From assembly GCA_030431455.1 (NCBI GenBank), contig JAUIJE010000010.1, forward strand, positions 267,350 through 331,349: 64,000 nt of DNA, in the 5' to 3' direction. Made by a program: the position numbers and the translations under genes. Below are positions 16,985 through 25,815 of this stretch, in pieces. Source of the DNA: a bacterium (lineage in GTDB: Bacteria > Myxococcota > UBA727 > JAUIJE01). Position 1 is the stretch's first letter. Each line of letters starts with the position of its first letter. The notes below the pieces were generated by a model that had not been told where the DNA came from, searched no databases, and was given only the letters and a program-made list of their open reading frames with translations.

Positions 16985-17650
16985 ATGCCGATGACGAAAA
17001 TCTCGAACGCCCCCCTCCCCACCCAAAATGAGGGCGTGGTGCGTTTTTCCGAGACCAACCTCCCCACGGTGCACGGCGTGCTCCGCTGTGTGGTGTACCG
17101 CGCGGCGGACGGCACCGAGCATGTGGCCATGGTGGCCGGCGAAGTCCGGGGCAAGACCGACGTGCTGTGTCGCATGCACTCCGAGTGTTTGACCTCGGAG
17201 GTGCTGGGCTCGACCAAATGTGACTGCAAAGAGCAGCTCGACCGCGCCCTGCAGCGCATCGCCGACGAGGGCGAAGGGGTTGTGCTCTATCTCCGGCAAG
17301 AAGGCCGCGGCATCGGCTTGGGCAACAAAATCGCCGCCTACGCGCTGCAAGAGAAGGGCTACGACACCGTCGACGCCAACCGCCATCTCGGTCTGCCCGA
17401 CGACGCCCGCGACTACAGCGTGGCCAAGACCATGCTCGAAGATCTCGGGGTGAAGTCGGTGGCGTTGATGACCAACAACCCGGCCAAGCTGGGCGGCCTC
17501 GCCGCGGCGGGTTTTCCCATCAGCCGCCGCGTGCCCCACCGGGTCGACGTCGAGGGGGCGGCGGCCGATTACGTGCGCACCAAAGAGGAGCGCATGGGTC
17601 ACCTGCAGGGCGACATTGGGCAGGTGTTGACCTTCCCCCGGGCGAGCTGA
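16985..17650 (+). CDS. ribA: GTP cyclohydrolase II (riboflavin biosynthesis)
   Basis: 221 residues from the chosen ATG, which is preceded by an AAGG run. A longer in-frame start at 16922 exists but would add residues without family support. It opens the imidazole ring of GTP to give the first riboflavin precursor. The zinc-binding segment RMHSECLTSEVLGSTKCDC near residue 60 has the three Cys ligands. YLRQEGRGIGLGNKIAAY and the DDARDY and LMTNNPAK motifs complete the active site. It stands alone, without ribB fused at the N-terminus. Riboflavin supply may matter to the flavin-transfer gene apbE at 55,089, though they are far apart. Confidence 0.93.
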   Translation: MPMTKISNAPLPTQNEGVVRFSETNLPTVHGVLRCVVYRAADGTEHVAMVAGEVRGKTDVLCRMHSECLTSEVLGSTKCDCKEQLDRALQRIADEGEGVVLYLRQEGRGIGLGNKIAAYALQEKGYDTVDANRHLGLPDDARDYSVAKTMLEDLGVKSVALMTNNPAKLGGLAAAGFPISRRVPHRVDVEGAAADYVRTKEERMGHLQGDIGQVLTFPRAS

Positions 17651-17653
17651 CCG

Positions 17654-17953
17654 TCAGCGGCACATCGCCGGCAGGCACCGATCCACACATCGCTGCACCA
17701 CCCGCTCCGGCCCCCGGGCCGGCGTGTCGCAGCTTTCGATGCAGCGCATCTCCCAGCTCGCGCAGGTGCGTTTTTGTTTGGTCCGGCTCTTCAGCCACAG
17801 CGGGCTGACGAACAGACCCGGCGCCATCATCAGCACCACCAGGAGACCGCGTTTGCGCGTGCGCGCGCGTTTGGCCTCGCGCTTGACGTCGAGCAGGTGG
17901 TCTTCGAGATCGCAGGGGACGAGCGCAGGGCTGGTGGGGAGCGTGGCCGGCAT
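17654..17953 (-). CDS. Small single-pass membrane protein with Cys-rich C-terminus
   Basis: 99 residues: a charged N-terminus with a basic RTRKR stop-transfer patch, one hydrophobic helix around residues 38-55, and a C-terminal half with six Cys residues (CASWEMRCIESCDTP ... CVDRCLPAMC) that could form disulfides outside the cytoplasm. No family recognised. It is convergent with ribA and divergent from the somatomedin-B-like lipoprotein. Confidence 0.55.
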   Translation of the reverse strand: MPATLPTSPALVPCDLEDHLLDVKREAKRARTRKRGLLVVLMMAPGLFVSPLWLKSRTKQKRTCASWEMRCIESCDTPARGPERVVQRCVDRCLPAMCR

Positions 17954-18056
17954 GGGTCAATTGTGCCGTTTTTTCAGGGGGATTGGCAACCTGGGCCGCA
18001 GATCCGGGTGCGGGCCAGATCGGCCCGTGGTACCTCACCGCCCAAGGGGGTCTCGC

Positions 18057-19958
18057 ATGTCGACGTGGCGCACGCTGTGGATGGTGTTGTTGTGGGGTTG
18101 TTTTGCACTGGGCACCGGCGCGGTGGTCGGGTGCGACAACATGGCCGGGGATGGTGACGGCGACGGAGATGGAGACGGCGACGGAGATGGGGATGGGGAT
18201 GGGGACGGCGACGGAGATGGGGACGGCGACGGAGATGGAGATGGAGATGGAGATGGAGACGGCGACGGCGACGGCGACGGAGATGGGGACGGCGACGGGG
18301 ATGGGGACGGCGACGGAGATGGGGACGGCGACGGGGATGGGGACGGCGACGGAGATGGGGACGGCGACGGCGATGGAGATGGGGACGGCGACGGCGTGTG
18401 CACGGGTTTCTGCGGCGGCTACAACCCCGCGGACGATTGTTACTGCGACTTTGCCTGCATCGACGCGGGGGACTGCTGCCCCGGCGCGGACGAGACCTGC
18501 AACCTGACCAACCCCTCGTGCGAAGGCTGGTGCGGCGGGTTCAACTTCGGGGGCAATTGCAGCTGTGCCCTGGACTGCGTGGAGTTTGGGGATTGCTGCG
18601 ACGACGCCGAGGACGTGTGCATGTTCGACAACGTCAGCTGCGACGGCATTTGCGGCGGCTATCACCCCTTGGGCTGCTCTTGTGTGATCGGCTGTGAGAA
18701 CTCCTTCGAGGGCTGCTGCCCCGGCGCCAACGACGTGTGCAACTTCGATGGCGCGACCTGTGAAGGGCATTGTGACGAGAACCTGGACGTCGGGTGTTCG
18801 TGTGCGTCCAATTGCATTGACCTGGGCAACTGCTGCCCGGACGCCACCGACTTCTGCGTCGACCTCGGCAACTGTGTCGAGCCGGTGGGCGGCTGGCCCA
18901 CCGACGGCGGGGACCCCCTGGCCCTGAGCTACGTGCCCGCGGCCACCGCGATGTACAACGCGGTCGCCGCCTGCGCCGCGGCCCAAGTGCCCGGCGTGGC
19001 CGCCATCGACACCTACTACCTGCAGACCTACTTCCTCACCGCCGACGAGCAAGGCTTCATCGCGCAGCTGCGGGCGGAGATCGAAGACCCCATGGTCAAC
19101 GTCGACCAGCCGGCGCTCGACGCCTGCGAGAACGCCGCCGCCGCGGTGGCCCAGAACTGCACCGGGTTCGACGATCTCCTCGGGGTGGTGGGCGGGGCCT
19201 GCCAGTTTTCCGGGGTCGGCAACGACGGGTGCGGCTGCAGCAAAGACTCGCAGTGCGGCTCCGGCGAACGCTGCGTGGACCTCGGCGGGGAGTGTGGCGT
19301 GTGCCGCGCGACCGTGTCCGACGGCAGCGCCTGCGATCAGCTCACCCCCTGTGCGGTCACGTCCCAATGCAATGGCACGTGTGTGCCCACCGACTACGAC
19401 CAGTTCTACCCCCAGCCCGGCATCCCCTGCACCGAGTTCGGCGGGGAGTGCGGCTACTTCTTCTCCACCGGCCTGTCTTGCTTGCCCGCCGGGGGCGGGA
19501 CCACCACCTGCCAGATTCCGAGCGTGACCACCGTCGAGGGCGGCCCCTGCGACGTCGACCCGTTCAGCTTCCTGCTCAACCCCACCGAGGTCTGTCTCGG
19601 CGAGTTCCGCAGCGGGATGTACTGCGGCATGAACGGGACCTGCGTGCCCCGCCCCGGCCCCGGTGACCCCTGCGACCCGGCCGATCCCCAAGGCATCGGC
19701 TGCCGCGGCGACGTGGCCTATTGCGACTACGAGGCCGCGACCCCGACGTGTAAGCCGTACCTGCAAGAGCGTGAGCCCTGCGACCCCGACGTCGGGGGGT
19801 GCGCGCCCAGCTACACCTGCGCGCCCGACGACAGCGGCGACACCGTGTGTCTGCACCAATCGGAAACCGAGGTTGTGCCCAGCGGGTACTGTGACGGACC
19901 GCTGACCCCGCCCCCCGGCAACGGCGGCGACATCGCGGACGATTTCTTCGACTTTTAG
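18057..19958 (+). CDS. GD-linker lipoprotein with four somatomedin-B-like modules
   Basis: 633 residues. ATG 18057 gives a signal peptide ending GAVVGC. A longer in-frame extension upstream is open but runs through the divergent gene. A tract of about 41 Gly-Asp pairs follows (residues ~31-112). Next come four cysteine modules (about 114-280), each with the CxGxCGGxxxxxxCxC ... GDCCPGxxxxC spacing of somatomedin-B domains. The rest (280-633) is a second cysteine-rich region with [23 protein letters not shown] clusters. Such modules are best known from animal extracellular proteins and from some myxobacterial and bacteroidete surface proteins. It should be a disulfide-rich surface lipoprotein on a flexible acidic stalk; the partner is unknown. 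Confidence 0.8.
   Translation: MSTWRTLWMVLLWGCFALGTGAVVGCDNMAGDGDGDGDGDGDGDGDGDGDGDGDGDGDGDGDGDGDGDGDGDGDGDGDGDGDGDGDGDGDGDGDGDGDGDGDGDGDGDGDGDGVCTGFCGGYNPADDCYCDFACIDAGDCCPGADETCNLTNPSCEGWCGGFNFGGNCSCALDCVEFGDCCDDAEDVCMFDNVSCDGICGGYHPLGCSCVIGCENSFEGCCPGANDVCNFDGATCEGHCDENLDVGCSCASNCIDLGNCCPDATDFCVDLGNCVEPVGGWPTDGGDPLALSYVPAATAMYNAVAACAAAQVPGVAAIDTYYLQTYFLTADEQGFIAQLRAEIEDPMVNVDQPALDACENAAAAVAQNCTGFDDLLGVVGGACQFSGVGNDGCGCSKDSQCGSGERCVDLGGECGVCRATVSDGSACDQLTPCAVTSQCNGTCVPTDYDQFYPQPGIPCTEFGGECGYFFSTGLSCLPAGGGTTTCQIPSVTTVEGGPCDVDPFSFLLNPTEVCLGEFRSGMYCGMNGTCVPRPGPGDPCDPADPQGIGCRGDVAYCDYEAATPTCKPYLQEREPCDPDVGGCAPSYTCAPDDSGDTVCLHQSETEVVPSGYCDGPLTPPPGNGGDIADDFFDF
18147..18393 (+). repeat. Hexanucleotide (Gly-Asp) repeat, ~41 units
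   Basis: Longest of the GD tracts. Larger nested repeats such as GGGGATGGGGACGGCGAC recur several times, which indicates growth by duplication of multi-unit blocks. Confidence 0.9.
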
Positions 19959-19982
19959 CCAGGGGTTCGGGGTCGCGTCACC

Positions 19983-20282
19983 TCAAGGCCGGTGGCGCGC
20001 GAGGGTCACGATCCCGGCGATGAGGCCGGCCGCCCCCGCCAGCAGGGGGACCGCGCGGTGCCCGTAAAAGGGCACCCGGCGGAACGACTCCGCCAGACGG
20101 TCCCACAACAGGCCGTGGAACAAACACCACGCGCCCATCCACGCCCAGATGGCGCCGATCATCGGCCACACCGCGGGTGACCCGGGGCTCACATCCAGCG
20201 TGCCGGTCACGACCCCCACCATCAGGAGCGCGTTGGGGAGCACCAGCACGAGCAGCGAGGGCAAAAAGGGCAGCTTTTTCAT
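19983..20282 (-). CDS. Small three-helix membrane protein, unknown
   Basis: 99 residues beginning MKKLPFLPSLLVLVLP, with hydrophobic segments near 5-27, 37-58 and 75-94. In-frame extensions upstream of the ATG at 20282 read through arginine- and proline-rich sequence typical of non-coding GC-rich DNA, so the short form is preferred. No family recognised. It is convergent with the GD lipoprotein and divergent from the SPFH operon. Confidence 0.55.
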   Translation of the reverse strand: MKKLPFLPSLLVLVLPNALLMVGVVTGTLDVSPGSPAVWPMIGAIWAWMGAWCLFHGLLWDRLAESFRRVPFYGHRAVPLLAGAAGLIAGIVTLARHRP

Positions 20283-20418
20283 CCCCCCAACATAGGTCGC
20301 GCCGCCGCCGGGGAAAGGGCGACACCCCGGTTCTGTCGTCGGGCGGCTTTGGCCTTGCCGCGCGCGGCGGGCCGACCCAGGTTGGACACCAGGAAGGCAC
20401 GAATGGTACTCGGCGGGC

Positions 20419-20697
20419 ATGGTCAGCCTCTTGGTCAAACTCGCGGTGTTGCTCGGGGTCATCGCCGGCGTCAGCTACGCGGTGGCCAAGACGTTTTTGG
20501 GACAGAAGCAGGACCGCATCCTCGCCGAGCTGAAGAGCGCGCGCGAGGACCTCGCGGCGCTGCGGGCCAAACTCGACGACGGCGAGCTCACCGCCCAAGA
20601 ACACGACGCGCTGGCCCTCGAGATCTACCGCTCGGCCCAGGATCGCGGGGTGCCGCTCGACGACACCGAGCTTGGCCTCACAGGAGATAAGACATGA
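20419..20697 (+). CDS. Small membrane-anchored coiled-coil protein, first gene of SPFH operon
   Basis: 92 residues with one N-terminal membrane helix (4-25) followed by a charged helical segment (KQDRILAELKSAREDLAALRAKLDDGE) likely to form a coiled coil. It overlaps the next gene by ATGA. The topology resembles small partners of SPFH proteins, but no named family is apparent. Confidence 0.6.
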   Translation: MVSLLVKLAVLLGVIAGVSYAVAKTFLGQKQDRILAELKSAREDLAALRAKLDDGELTAQEHDALALEIYRSAQDRGVPLDDTELGLTGDKT

Positions 20698-21788
20698 ACG
20701 AACGACTCAACGCGATCAAGCGCGGCCTGTCCCGGATGGGCAGCGGGCAAGCCAATGTCATTTGGGTGTTGGCCGCGGCCGCCATCGTCGTGGGCATGGG
20801 CTTTTTCTCCGTGGTCGACATCGAACCCGGCGAGGCCGCGGTCCGCGTCAACAACATCACCGGCGCGCAGGAGGCGGTCACCCGGCCGGGTTGGATGACC
20901 CGCATCCCCGGCCTGCATTCGGTCTACGTGCTCGACGCGCGCCCCCAGACCTTCCACATGTCCGGCGAGGGCAGCGCCAACGACCCGCTCAATGTCAGTG
21001 AGTTGTCCGTCCGGGCCAGCGACGGCTCCAACTTCCACTTCACCGACACCACCATCCTGTTTCAGCTCTCGGGGTCGGAGGCGGTCAAGGCGGTGCGCGA
21101 CGCGGGCGCGGGCGACAGCTACCTGCAGTGGATGCGGCCCTACGCGCGCGCGATCCTGCGCGATGAGTTCGGTCGGGAATCGACCATCGACGTGTCCAAC
21201 CCCGCCACCTACGGCACCGCCGCGGGCCGGGCCAAAGAACGCCTCAACGCCGTGCTCGAACCACACGGGGTCAAGGTCACCCAGCTCGTCACCCCCCGCC
21301 CGCGTTTTTCTGAGGGGTACGAAAAAGCCATCGAGGACCGCAACGCGCTGTCCAACGAGCTCGAGGTCATCCAGTCCAACCTCAACCGGGCCGAGACCAA
21401 CCGCTCGCGCCTGCTCGCCGAGGTCGACCAGGAAAAGAACGCGGTGATTCAACAAAAGCGCGCCGGCCTCGAGGCCGACCTCGCCAAGGCGGTGGCGGCC
21501 CAAGCCCAGACCAAGCGGGAGGCGGACACCTACCGCATCGAAAAAATCGCCGCCGGCCAGGCTTCGCTGTCCGCGGCCAAGCGACAAGCCCAAGAACTCA
21601 CCGGGGAGCTTCGCGCCAAATACCAGTCCAAGCAGGCCGAGATCGCCGCGTTCTCCCGCCAGCCGGTGGAGCGGGTGATGGAAAAGCTGGGCGAAAAGCT
21701 CGAGGGCGTGACCATCGACATCCAACCCTACGCCGAGGACGCCACCCCCACCCGCCTCAACGTCAAGCAGCTCGGAGGTGCGCAATGA
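20694..21788 (+). CDS. SPFH-domain membrane protein (prohibitin/flotillin-like), first copy
   Basis: 364 residues. A membrane helix at ~23-43 is followed by an SPFH domain (about 45-200) with VDIEPGEAAVRV and RAILRDEFGRESTIDV. A long Ala/Glu/Lys-rich coiled coil (about 205-320) and a short tail follow. Such proteins form large ring or cage assemblies at the inner membrane and often scaffold proteases. It is coupled by ATGA at both ends to the small coiled-coil gene and to a second SPFH protein, a two-subunit arrangement like HflK/HflC, although sequence similarity to those is not obvious. Confidence 0.75.
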   Translation: MNERLNAIKRGLSRMGSGQANVIWVLAAAAIVVGMGFFSVVDIEPGEAAVRVNNITGAQEAVTRPGWMTRIPGLHSVYVLDARPQTFHMSGEGSANDPLNVSELSVRASDGSNFHFTDTTILFQLSGSEAVKAVRDAGAGDSYLQWMRPYARAILRDEFGRESTIDVSNPATYGTAAGRAKERLNAVLEPHGVKVTQLVTPRPRFSEGYEKAIEDRNALSNELEVIQSNLNRAETNRSRLLAEVDQEKNAVIQQKRAGLEADLAKAVAAQAQTKREADTYRIEKIAAGQASLSAAKRQAQELTGELRAKYQSKQAEIAAFSRQPVERVMEKLGEKLEGVTIDIQPYAEDATPTRLNVKQLGGAQ

Positions 21789-22990
21789 AGGCCATCACCC
21801 TCATGTCCAAAATCATCGTCGTCGCGTTCGTCGTGCTCGGGACCCTCACCGTGTTGGGCATGAGCAACGTCCGCCCCGGCTACGTCGGCGTCCGTTACAA
21901 CAATGCATTGGGATTGCTCGAAGAGGACCTCCAACCCGGCTGGCACCTGGAGATCGTGGGCCTGCAACGGGTGTGGCGCCTGCCGTCGCGCTATCTCTTC
22001 CTGAAATACACCGGCAACGACAAGCTCACCATCCGCACCAAGGACAACAACACCGTCCTCATCGACGTGAGCGTGCCCTACCGCATCATCCCCGGCAAAG
22101 CCCACGCGGTGATGGACGCGGGCAACCATCTCCAGGAGCCCGACGGTCGGTACCGCTTCGAAGGGTTCGCCAAGGACACCACCGTGTCCGTGCTGCGCGA
22201 ACACCTCGCCGAGCTGCGGAGCCAAGACTTTTACGACACCGATCGCCGGCTGGAGGTGTCCAAGACCGCCACCGAGATCCTCAACAAGCAGCTGCTGCCC
22301 CTGCACCTCGAGGCCAACCAAATCCTCATCCGCGCGTCGTACTTCCGCAATGATTATGAAAAGCAGCTCGCCCGGATTCAGCTCAACGAGCAAGAGAAGC
22401 TGCTCGACGGCGCCAAAGAGACCGTGGCCCAAAAGCAGCAGACCCTCGACAACTACACCCAACAGACCAACGCCATGGTCGCGGCCAAAGCCCAAGACTG
22501 GGAGCGCCGCATCGCCGAGATCGACCGGGCCTACCAGGTGGGCCTCATCAGCACCGCGGACAACGCAGCCCCCGGCGAGGCCCGGCGTCAGCTCACCACC
22601 CGGACCAAGCCCCAACGTGAGGAGCTGGAGAAGAAGGCCGCCACCATCTTCGCGCGGGAGATCGCGGACATCACCGACGAGCACCTCTTGGGCATCAAGA
22701 ACATCGAGGCCGAGACCACCGAATACCGCCAGCGCGTGTTCGCCGAGGCGGACGGGGTGAGCGCCCGCCTCACCGCCGAGGGCGAAGCGTTGGTGGCCAA
22801 GGTCAACGGGGCTTACGAGGCCAAGCTCAACGCGTTGCTCGCCTCCCCCGGGGGCCGGGCCTACGTCGCCTACCAGGCGGCCGAGCACGTGAAGTTCAAC
22901 CAGCAGCTCAAGTTCCAATCGTCGGACGGCATCCCGTCGGTGCTTCGGTTGCGGGACTTCGCCCAGAAGTTCATGGGCTCCACCCGATGA
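21785..22990 (+). CDS. SPFH-domain membrane protein, second copy
   Basis: 401 residues. Membrane helix at ~8-28; SPFH domain (about 30-190) with NVRPGYVGVRYNNALG and a LIDVSVPYRIIPGKA strand; long helical region (190-350) with KLLDGAKETVAQKQQTLDNY heptads. The last 50 residues are globular. Start overlaps the upstream stop. With the preceding gene it probably builds a hetero-oligomeric membrane scaffold. The RYNNALGL segment coincides with an AT-rich CAATGCATTG islet. Confidence 0.75.
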   Translation: MKAITLMSKIIVVAFVVLGTLTVLGMSNVRPGYVGVRYNNALGLLEEDLQPGWHLEIVGLQRVWRLPSRYLFLKYTGNDKLTIRTKDNNTVLIDVSVPYRIIPGKAHAVMDAGNHLQEPDGRYRFEGFAKDTTVSVLREHLAELRSQDFYDTDRRLEVSKTATEILNKQLLPLHLEANQILIRASYFRNDYEKQLARIQLNEQEKLLDGAKETVAQKQQTLDNYTQQTNAMVAAKAQDWERRIAEIDRAYQVGLISTADNAAPGEARRQLTTRTKPQREELEKKAATIFAREIADITDEHLLGIKNIEAETTEYRQRVFAEADGVSARLTAEGEALVAKVNGAYEAKLNALLASPGGRAYVAYQAAEHVKFNQQLKFQSSDGIPSVLRLRDFAQKFMGSTR

Positions 22991-23103
22991 GCGCGGGGTG
23001 ATCGACGTGGACCCGCCGCCGGGGGGGCGCCGGTGGTGCAAAGCGCGTGGCGATGGCATGAAGGGATGCACGCGACGATCGCCTCGGCGAAAAGGAGTCC
23101 CCC

Positions 23104-23502
23104 ATGAGCAACGTAGAACTCGGTTTTGGCACCACCCTGTCCGGCAAATCCGTGGATGAGGCGGTGGAGGCGGTCACCGCCGCCCTCTCGGAGCAAGGCT
23201 TCGGCGTGCTCACCACCATCGACGTGAAGGGCACGTTCAAAAAGAAGCTCGACGTGGACTTTCAGGATTACCGCATCCTCGGGGCGTGCAACCCGCACCT
23301 GGCCAAGCAGGCGTTGGGGGAAGACCTCGACATCGGCCTGCTCCTGCCCTGCAATGTCATTGTGCACGACGCGGAGGGGGGCGCGGCGGTGAAGTTCGTC
23401 GACCCCAAGGCGATGTTCCGCGTGGTCGACCTCCCCGCGCTCCAGGGCGTGGCCGACGAGGCCGAAGCCCGTCTGCGCAAAGCCTGCGCCGCGCTGGGCT
23501 AG
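23104..23502 (+). CDS. DUF302 family protein
   Basis: 132 residues covering a complete DUF302 domain: an N-terminal FGTTLSGKSVDEAVEAV, then GFGVLTTIDVKGTFKKKLDV, the conserved YRILGACNPHLAKQAL and LLLPCNVIVHD. The Cys in LGACNP and the LPCNV Cys are the family's typical positions. A purine-rich GGAG run just upstream of ATG 23104 supports the start. Cytosolic; proposed metal- or redox-linked roles for the family are not proven. It ends overlapping the convergent mtnA stop. Confidence 0.9.
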   Translation: MSNVELGFGTTLSGKSVDEAVEAVTAALSEQGFGVLTTIDVKGTFKKKLDVDFQDYRILGACNPHLAKQALGEDLDIGLLLPCNVIVHDAEGGAAVKFVDPKAMFRVVDLPALQGVADEAEARLRKACAALG

Positions 23503-24575
23503 CGCGTCTCGCCCGCCGCGGTGGCGACCTTTTCCGGGGTCCACGGTCCGCGGGTCACCCCGTGTTCGGTGATGAGGGCGCTGACCAAGCCGTGGGGGGT
23601 CACGTCGAACGCGGGGTTCCACACCGGCACGTCCCGGGGCGCGAACTGCGCCCCCCGGGGCACACGGATCTCGTCGGGGTCGCGCTCCTCGATCACAATG
23701 TCGTTGCCTGTGGCCAGGCTGAGGTCGAAGGTCGAGCTCGGCGCGGCCACATAGAACGCCGCGCCGTGGGCTTGGCACAGTGTGGCCAGGCCGTAGGTTC
23801 CGATCTTGTTGGCCACGTCCCCGTTGGCCACGATGCGGTCCGCCCCGCTGATCGCCTTGTTGACCCCATGTCGCTGCATCGCGAAGCCGGCCATGGAGTC
23901 CGCGATCAGGGTCACGTCGAGCCCGAGCTTCATCGCTTCCCAGGCGGTGAGCCGCGCCCCCTGCAGCAGCGGCCGCGTCTCCAGGGCGAACACCTTGAAC
24001 CGCTTGCCCGCCCCGTGGGCGCTCTTGAGCACGCCGAGGGCGGTGCCCTGCCCGCAGGTGGCCAGCGCCCCGGTGTGACACACCGTCATCACCACGTCCC
24101 CGTCGTCGATGAGCGCGGCCCCGTGCTCGCCCATCGCCCGGCACCGGGCCGCGTCTTCGGTGCACACCTCCTCGGCGGCGTCGAACACCGCGCGCCGGAT
24201 CGCGTCCAGGTCCGGCGGGGCCAACCGCGCGGCCTCCATGGTCTTGTGCAGCGCGTAAAAGAGGTTGACCGCGGTGGGCCGGGTCTCGGCCAAGCGCTCC
24301 TTGGCCGCGGCGAGGTGGGCAAACAATGCCGCTGGACCGGGCGCGTCGGTGGTGTGCGCCACCCAGGCCATGGCCAGCCCCGCCGCCCCCCCGATCGCGG
24401 GCGCGCCGCGCACCGCCAGGGTCTCGATCGCCTGGGCGATGTCCTCGAGCGCGGTGAGGTGCAGCCACTGCTCGGCCGCGGGCAGGGCGCGTTGATCGAA
24501 CAGATGCACGCCCTCATCGTCGAGGCGCATGGTCACGATGCCTTCTTGGGTGACAACGGCATGAGGGAGTTTCAT
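23499..24575 (-). CDS. mtnA: S-methyl-5-thioribose-1-phosphate isomerase
   Basis: 358 residues from the ATG at 24575 (MKLPHAVV). It converts methylthioribose-1-phosphate to methylthioribulose-1-phosphate in the methionine salvage pathway. Diagnostic motifs are VRGAPAIGGAAGLA near 55, the TVCHTGALATCGQGTA segment with catalytic Cys near 166, and SGADRIVANGDVANKIGTY with catalytic Asp near 246. Both catalytic residues are intact. No other salvage genes are in the window. The related eIF2B-fold ribose-1,5-bisphosphate isomerases are an alternative, but the N-terminal half fits MtnA. Confidence 0.9.
   Translation of the reverse strand: MKLPHAVVTQEGIVTMRLDDEGVHLFDQRALPAAEQWLHLTALEDIAQAIETLAVRGAPAIGGAAGLAMAWVAHTTDAPGPAALFAHLAAAKERLAETRPTAVNLFYALHKTMEAARLAPPDLDAIRRAVFDAAEEVCTEDAARCRAMGEHGAALIDDGDVVMTVCHTGALATCGQGTALGVLKSAHGAGKRFKVFALETRPLLQGARLTAWEAMKLGLDVTLIADSMAGFAMQRHGVNKAISGADRIVANGDVANKIGTYGLATLCQAHGAAFYVAAPSSTFDLSLATGNDIVIEERDPDEIRVPRGAQFAPRDVPVWNPAFDVTPHGLVSALITEHGVTRGPWTPEKVATAAGETR
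24324..24336 (-). repeat. One-mismatch TGCA-N4-CATTG element (TCCA half-site)
   Basis: TCCAGCGGCATTG on the minus strand inside mtnA. It is listed as an example of the TCCA variant, which also occurs at 9316, 11143, 11959, 18807, 32337, 43088 and 50285. Confidence 0.5.
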
Positions 24576-24673
24576 GCCGCCACGTTCGCGGCTTGTGGAC
24601 CCCGTGGTCAAGCGGAACCCGCCGCCGGGTTGGTTCTGCCGGGCAGCGCGTTATCCTGGGGGTGGAGGTGCAT

Positions 24674-25012
24674 ATGGTCAAAGAGCGCTACCCCGCGAAC
24701 GGGGCCGCCACCGAGGACCGCTCAGGGGGGACCTCCCTCGAGGGGCCTTCGTACCCTGAGGTCGATGAGAACATCCGCACGTTTTCGCCTGACCTCGACC
24801 GGGAGCTGGAGCAGCTGACCGGGCACGGCAGCCGCGATGAGTTTGATCGGCCGGTGCCGCGGCGGCCGGTGGGCGCGGACGACGTCGAAGCCCACGACGA
24901 GGTGGAGCTGGCCGCGCGCGCGCTGGCCGAGGCCACCGCCACCGACGCCGACCCCCACGCCGAGCAAGAGCAGGCCGACGACGAGGTTCTGCAGATCAAG
25001 CCGTTGGTGTGA
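24674..25012 (+). CDS. Acidic hypothetical protein
   Basis: 112 residues beginning MVKERYPANGAA. GGAGGTG is five bases before the ATG, a strong ribosome binding site that sets the start. The protein is strongly acidic and hydrophilic with no membrane segment; the middle (PEVDENIRTFSPDLDRELEQL) is predicted helical. No family recognised. Confidence 0.6.
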   Translation: MVKERYPANGAATEDRSGGTSLEGPSYPEVDENIRTFSPDLDRELEQLTGHGSRDEFDRPVPRRPVGADDVEAHDEVELAARALAEATATDADPHAEQEQADDEVLQIKPLV

Positions 25013-25049
25013 AACAGATCGTGCGGGCGGGCGGTCCGTTCATAGGCCC

Positions 25050-25796
25050 ATGCGCCACACCGTCCACACCGCCCTGGCCTTGAGCCACCTGCGCCGCCCG
25101 CTGGGCGCGCTGTTTGTGTTGACCCCACTGCTCGGCCTCGCCGGCGCGACGCACCCGGCGAACTATGTGTTCACGTGTGTGCTGCTGTGGGTGCTCGGCT
25201 TGTTCACCACCGTCGCGCTGACCCCGCTGGTGTGGTGGCGGCACCGCCCGCGGGCCCCGCGCACCGGCGGCGGCGCCCCGGTGGGATTTTTCCCCGGCGA
25301 GGCCGAGCTGTTTCGGCCTTGGTTCGGCCGCGCCCACGAGCGGGGGCACGGGCTGTATGCGGCGGGGAGCTTTCTCGCCGTGGGGCTGGGCGCGGTCCTG
25401 TGCGGCGCCGCCCTCGACGCGAGCCACCTGATCGAGCCCGCGCGCGACGTGATGAAGAGCGCGGCCGCCCCGGTGATCGCCTTGTTGCCGGCGGTGCTCG
25501 TCGGGGCGGCCGCCCTGTACCGGGCGGCGGGCCCGCTGTGCCGCGGCACGTTTCGCGAGCAGCTCGGGCCCACCCCGCTGCATCTGTGGTGTCGCGCCTC
25601 GGTGCCGCCGGAGACGGCGCGGCGGACGCGGCTCTGGCCGGCGGCGGCGGTGGTGGGCGGGCTCAGCCTCGGTGGGGCGGTGCTCGGCGGCACCCACCCG
25701 GTGGTGGCGGCGGCGTTGACCGCGCTGTTCGCCGCGTGTTGGCTGCGTCTGGCCAAGGTCGCGCGCGCGGACCGGGCCGCCTGGCAAGCGGCTTGA
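25050..25796 (+). CDS. Multipass membrane protein, unknown
   Basis: 248 residues with six or so hydrophobic segments (about 17-35, 44-63, 105-128, 140-165, 200-220 and 225-240), all rich in Ala, Leu, Gly and Val. A basic loop RHRPRAPRTGGG lies near 70. No signature motif or conserved charged membrane residue helps assign it. The ATG at 25050 is the first that excludes the preceding gene. Confidence 0.55.
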   Translation: MRHTVHTALALSHLRRPLGALFVLTPLLGLAGATHPANYVFTCVLLWVLGLFTTVALTPLVWWRHRPRAPRTGGGAPVGFFPGEAELFRPWFGRAHERGHGLYAAGSFLAVGLGAVLCGAALDASHLIEPARDVMKSAAAPVIALLPAVLVGAAALYRAAGPLCRGTFREQLGPTPLHLWCRASVPPETARRTRLWPAAAVVGGLSLGGAVLGGTHPVVAAALTALFAACWLRLAKVARADRAAWQAA

Positions 25797-25815
25797 TTCC
25801 GATCTAACAGGGCGC

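Noticed and set aside
17520..19859. 779-residue minus-strand frame with Val/Ser/Pro repeats
   Set aside because: Antisense of the somatomedin-B-like gene; opened by the GD repeat and high GC.
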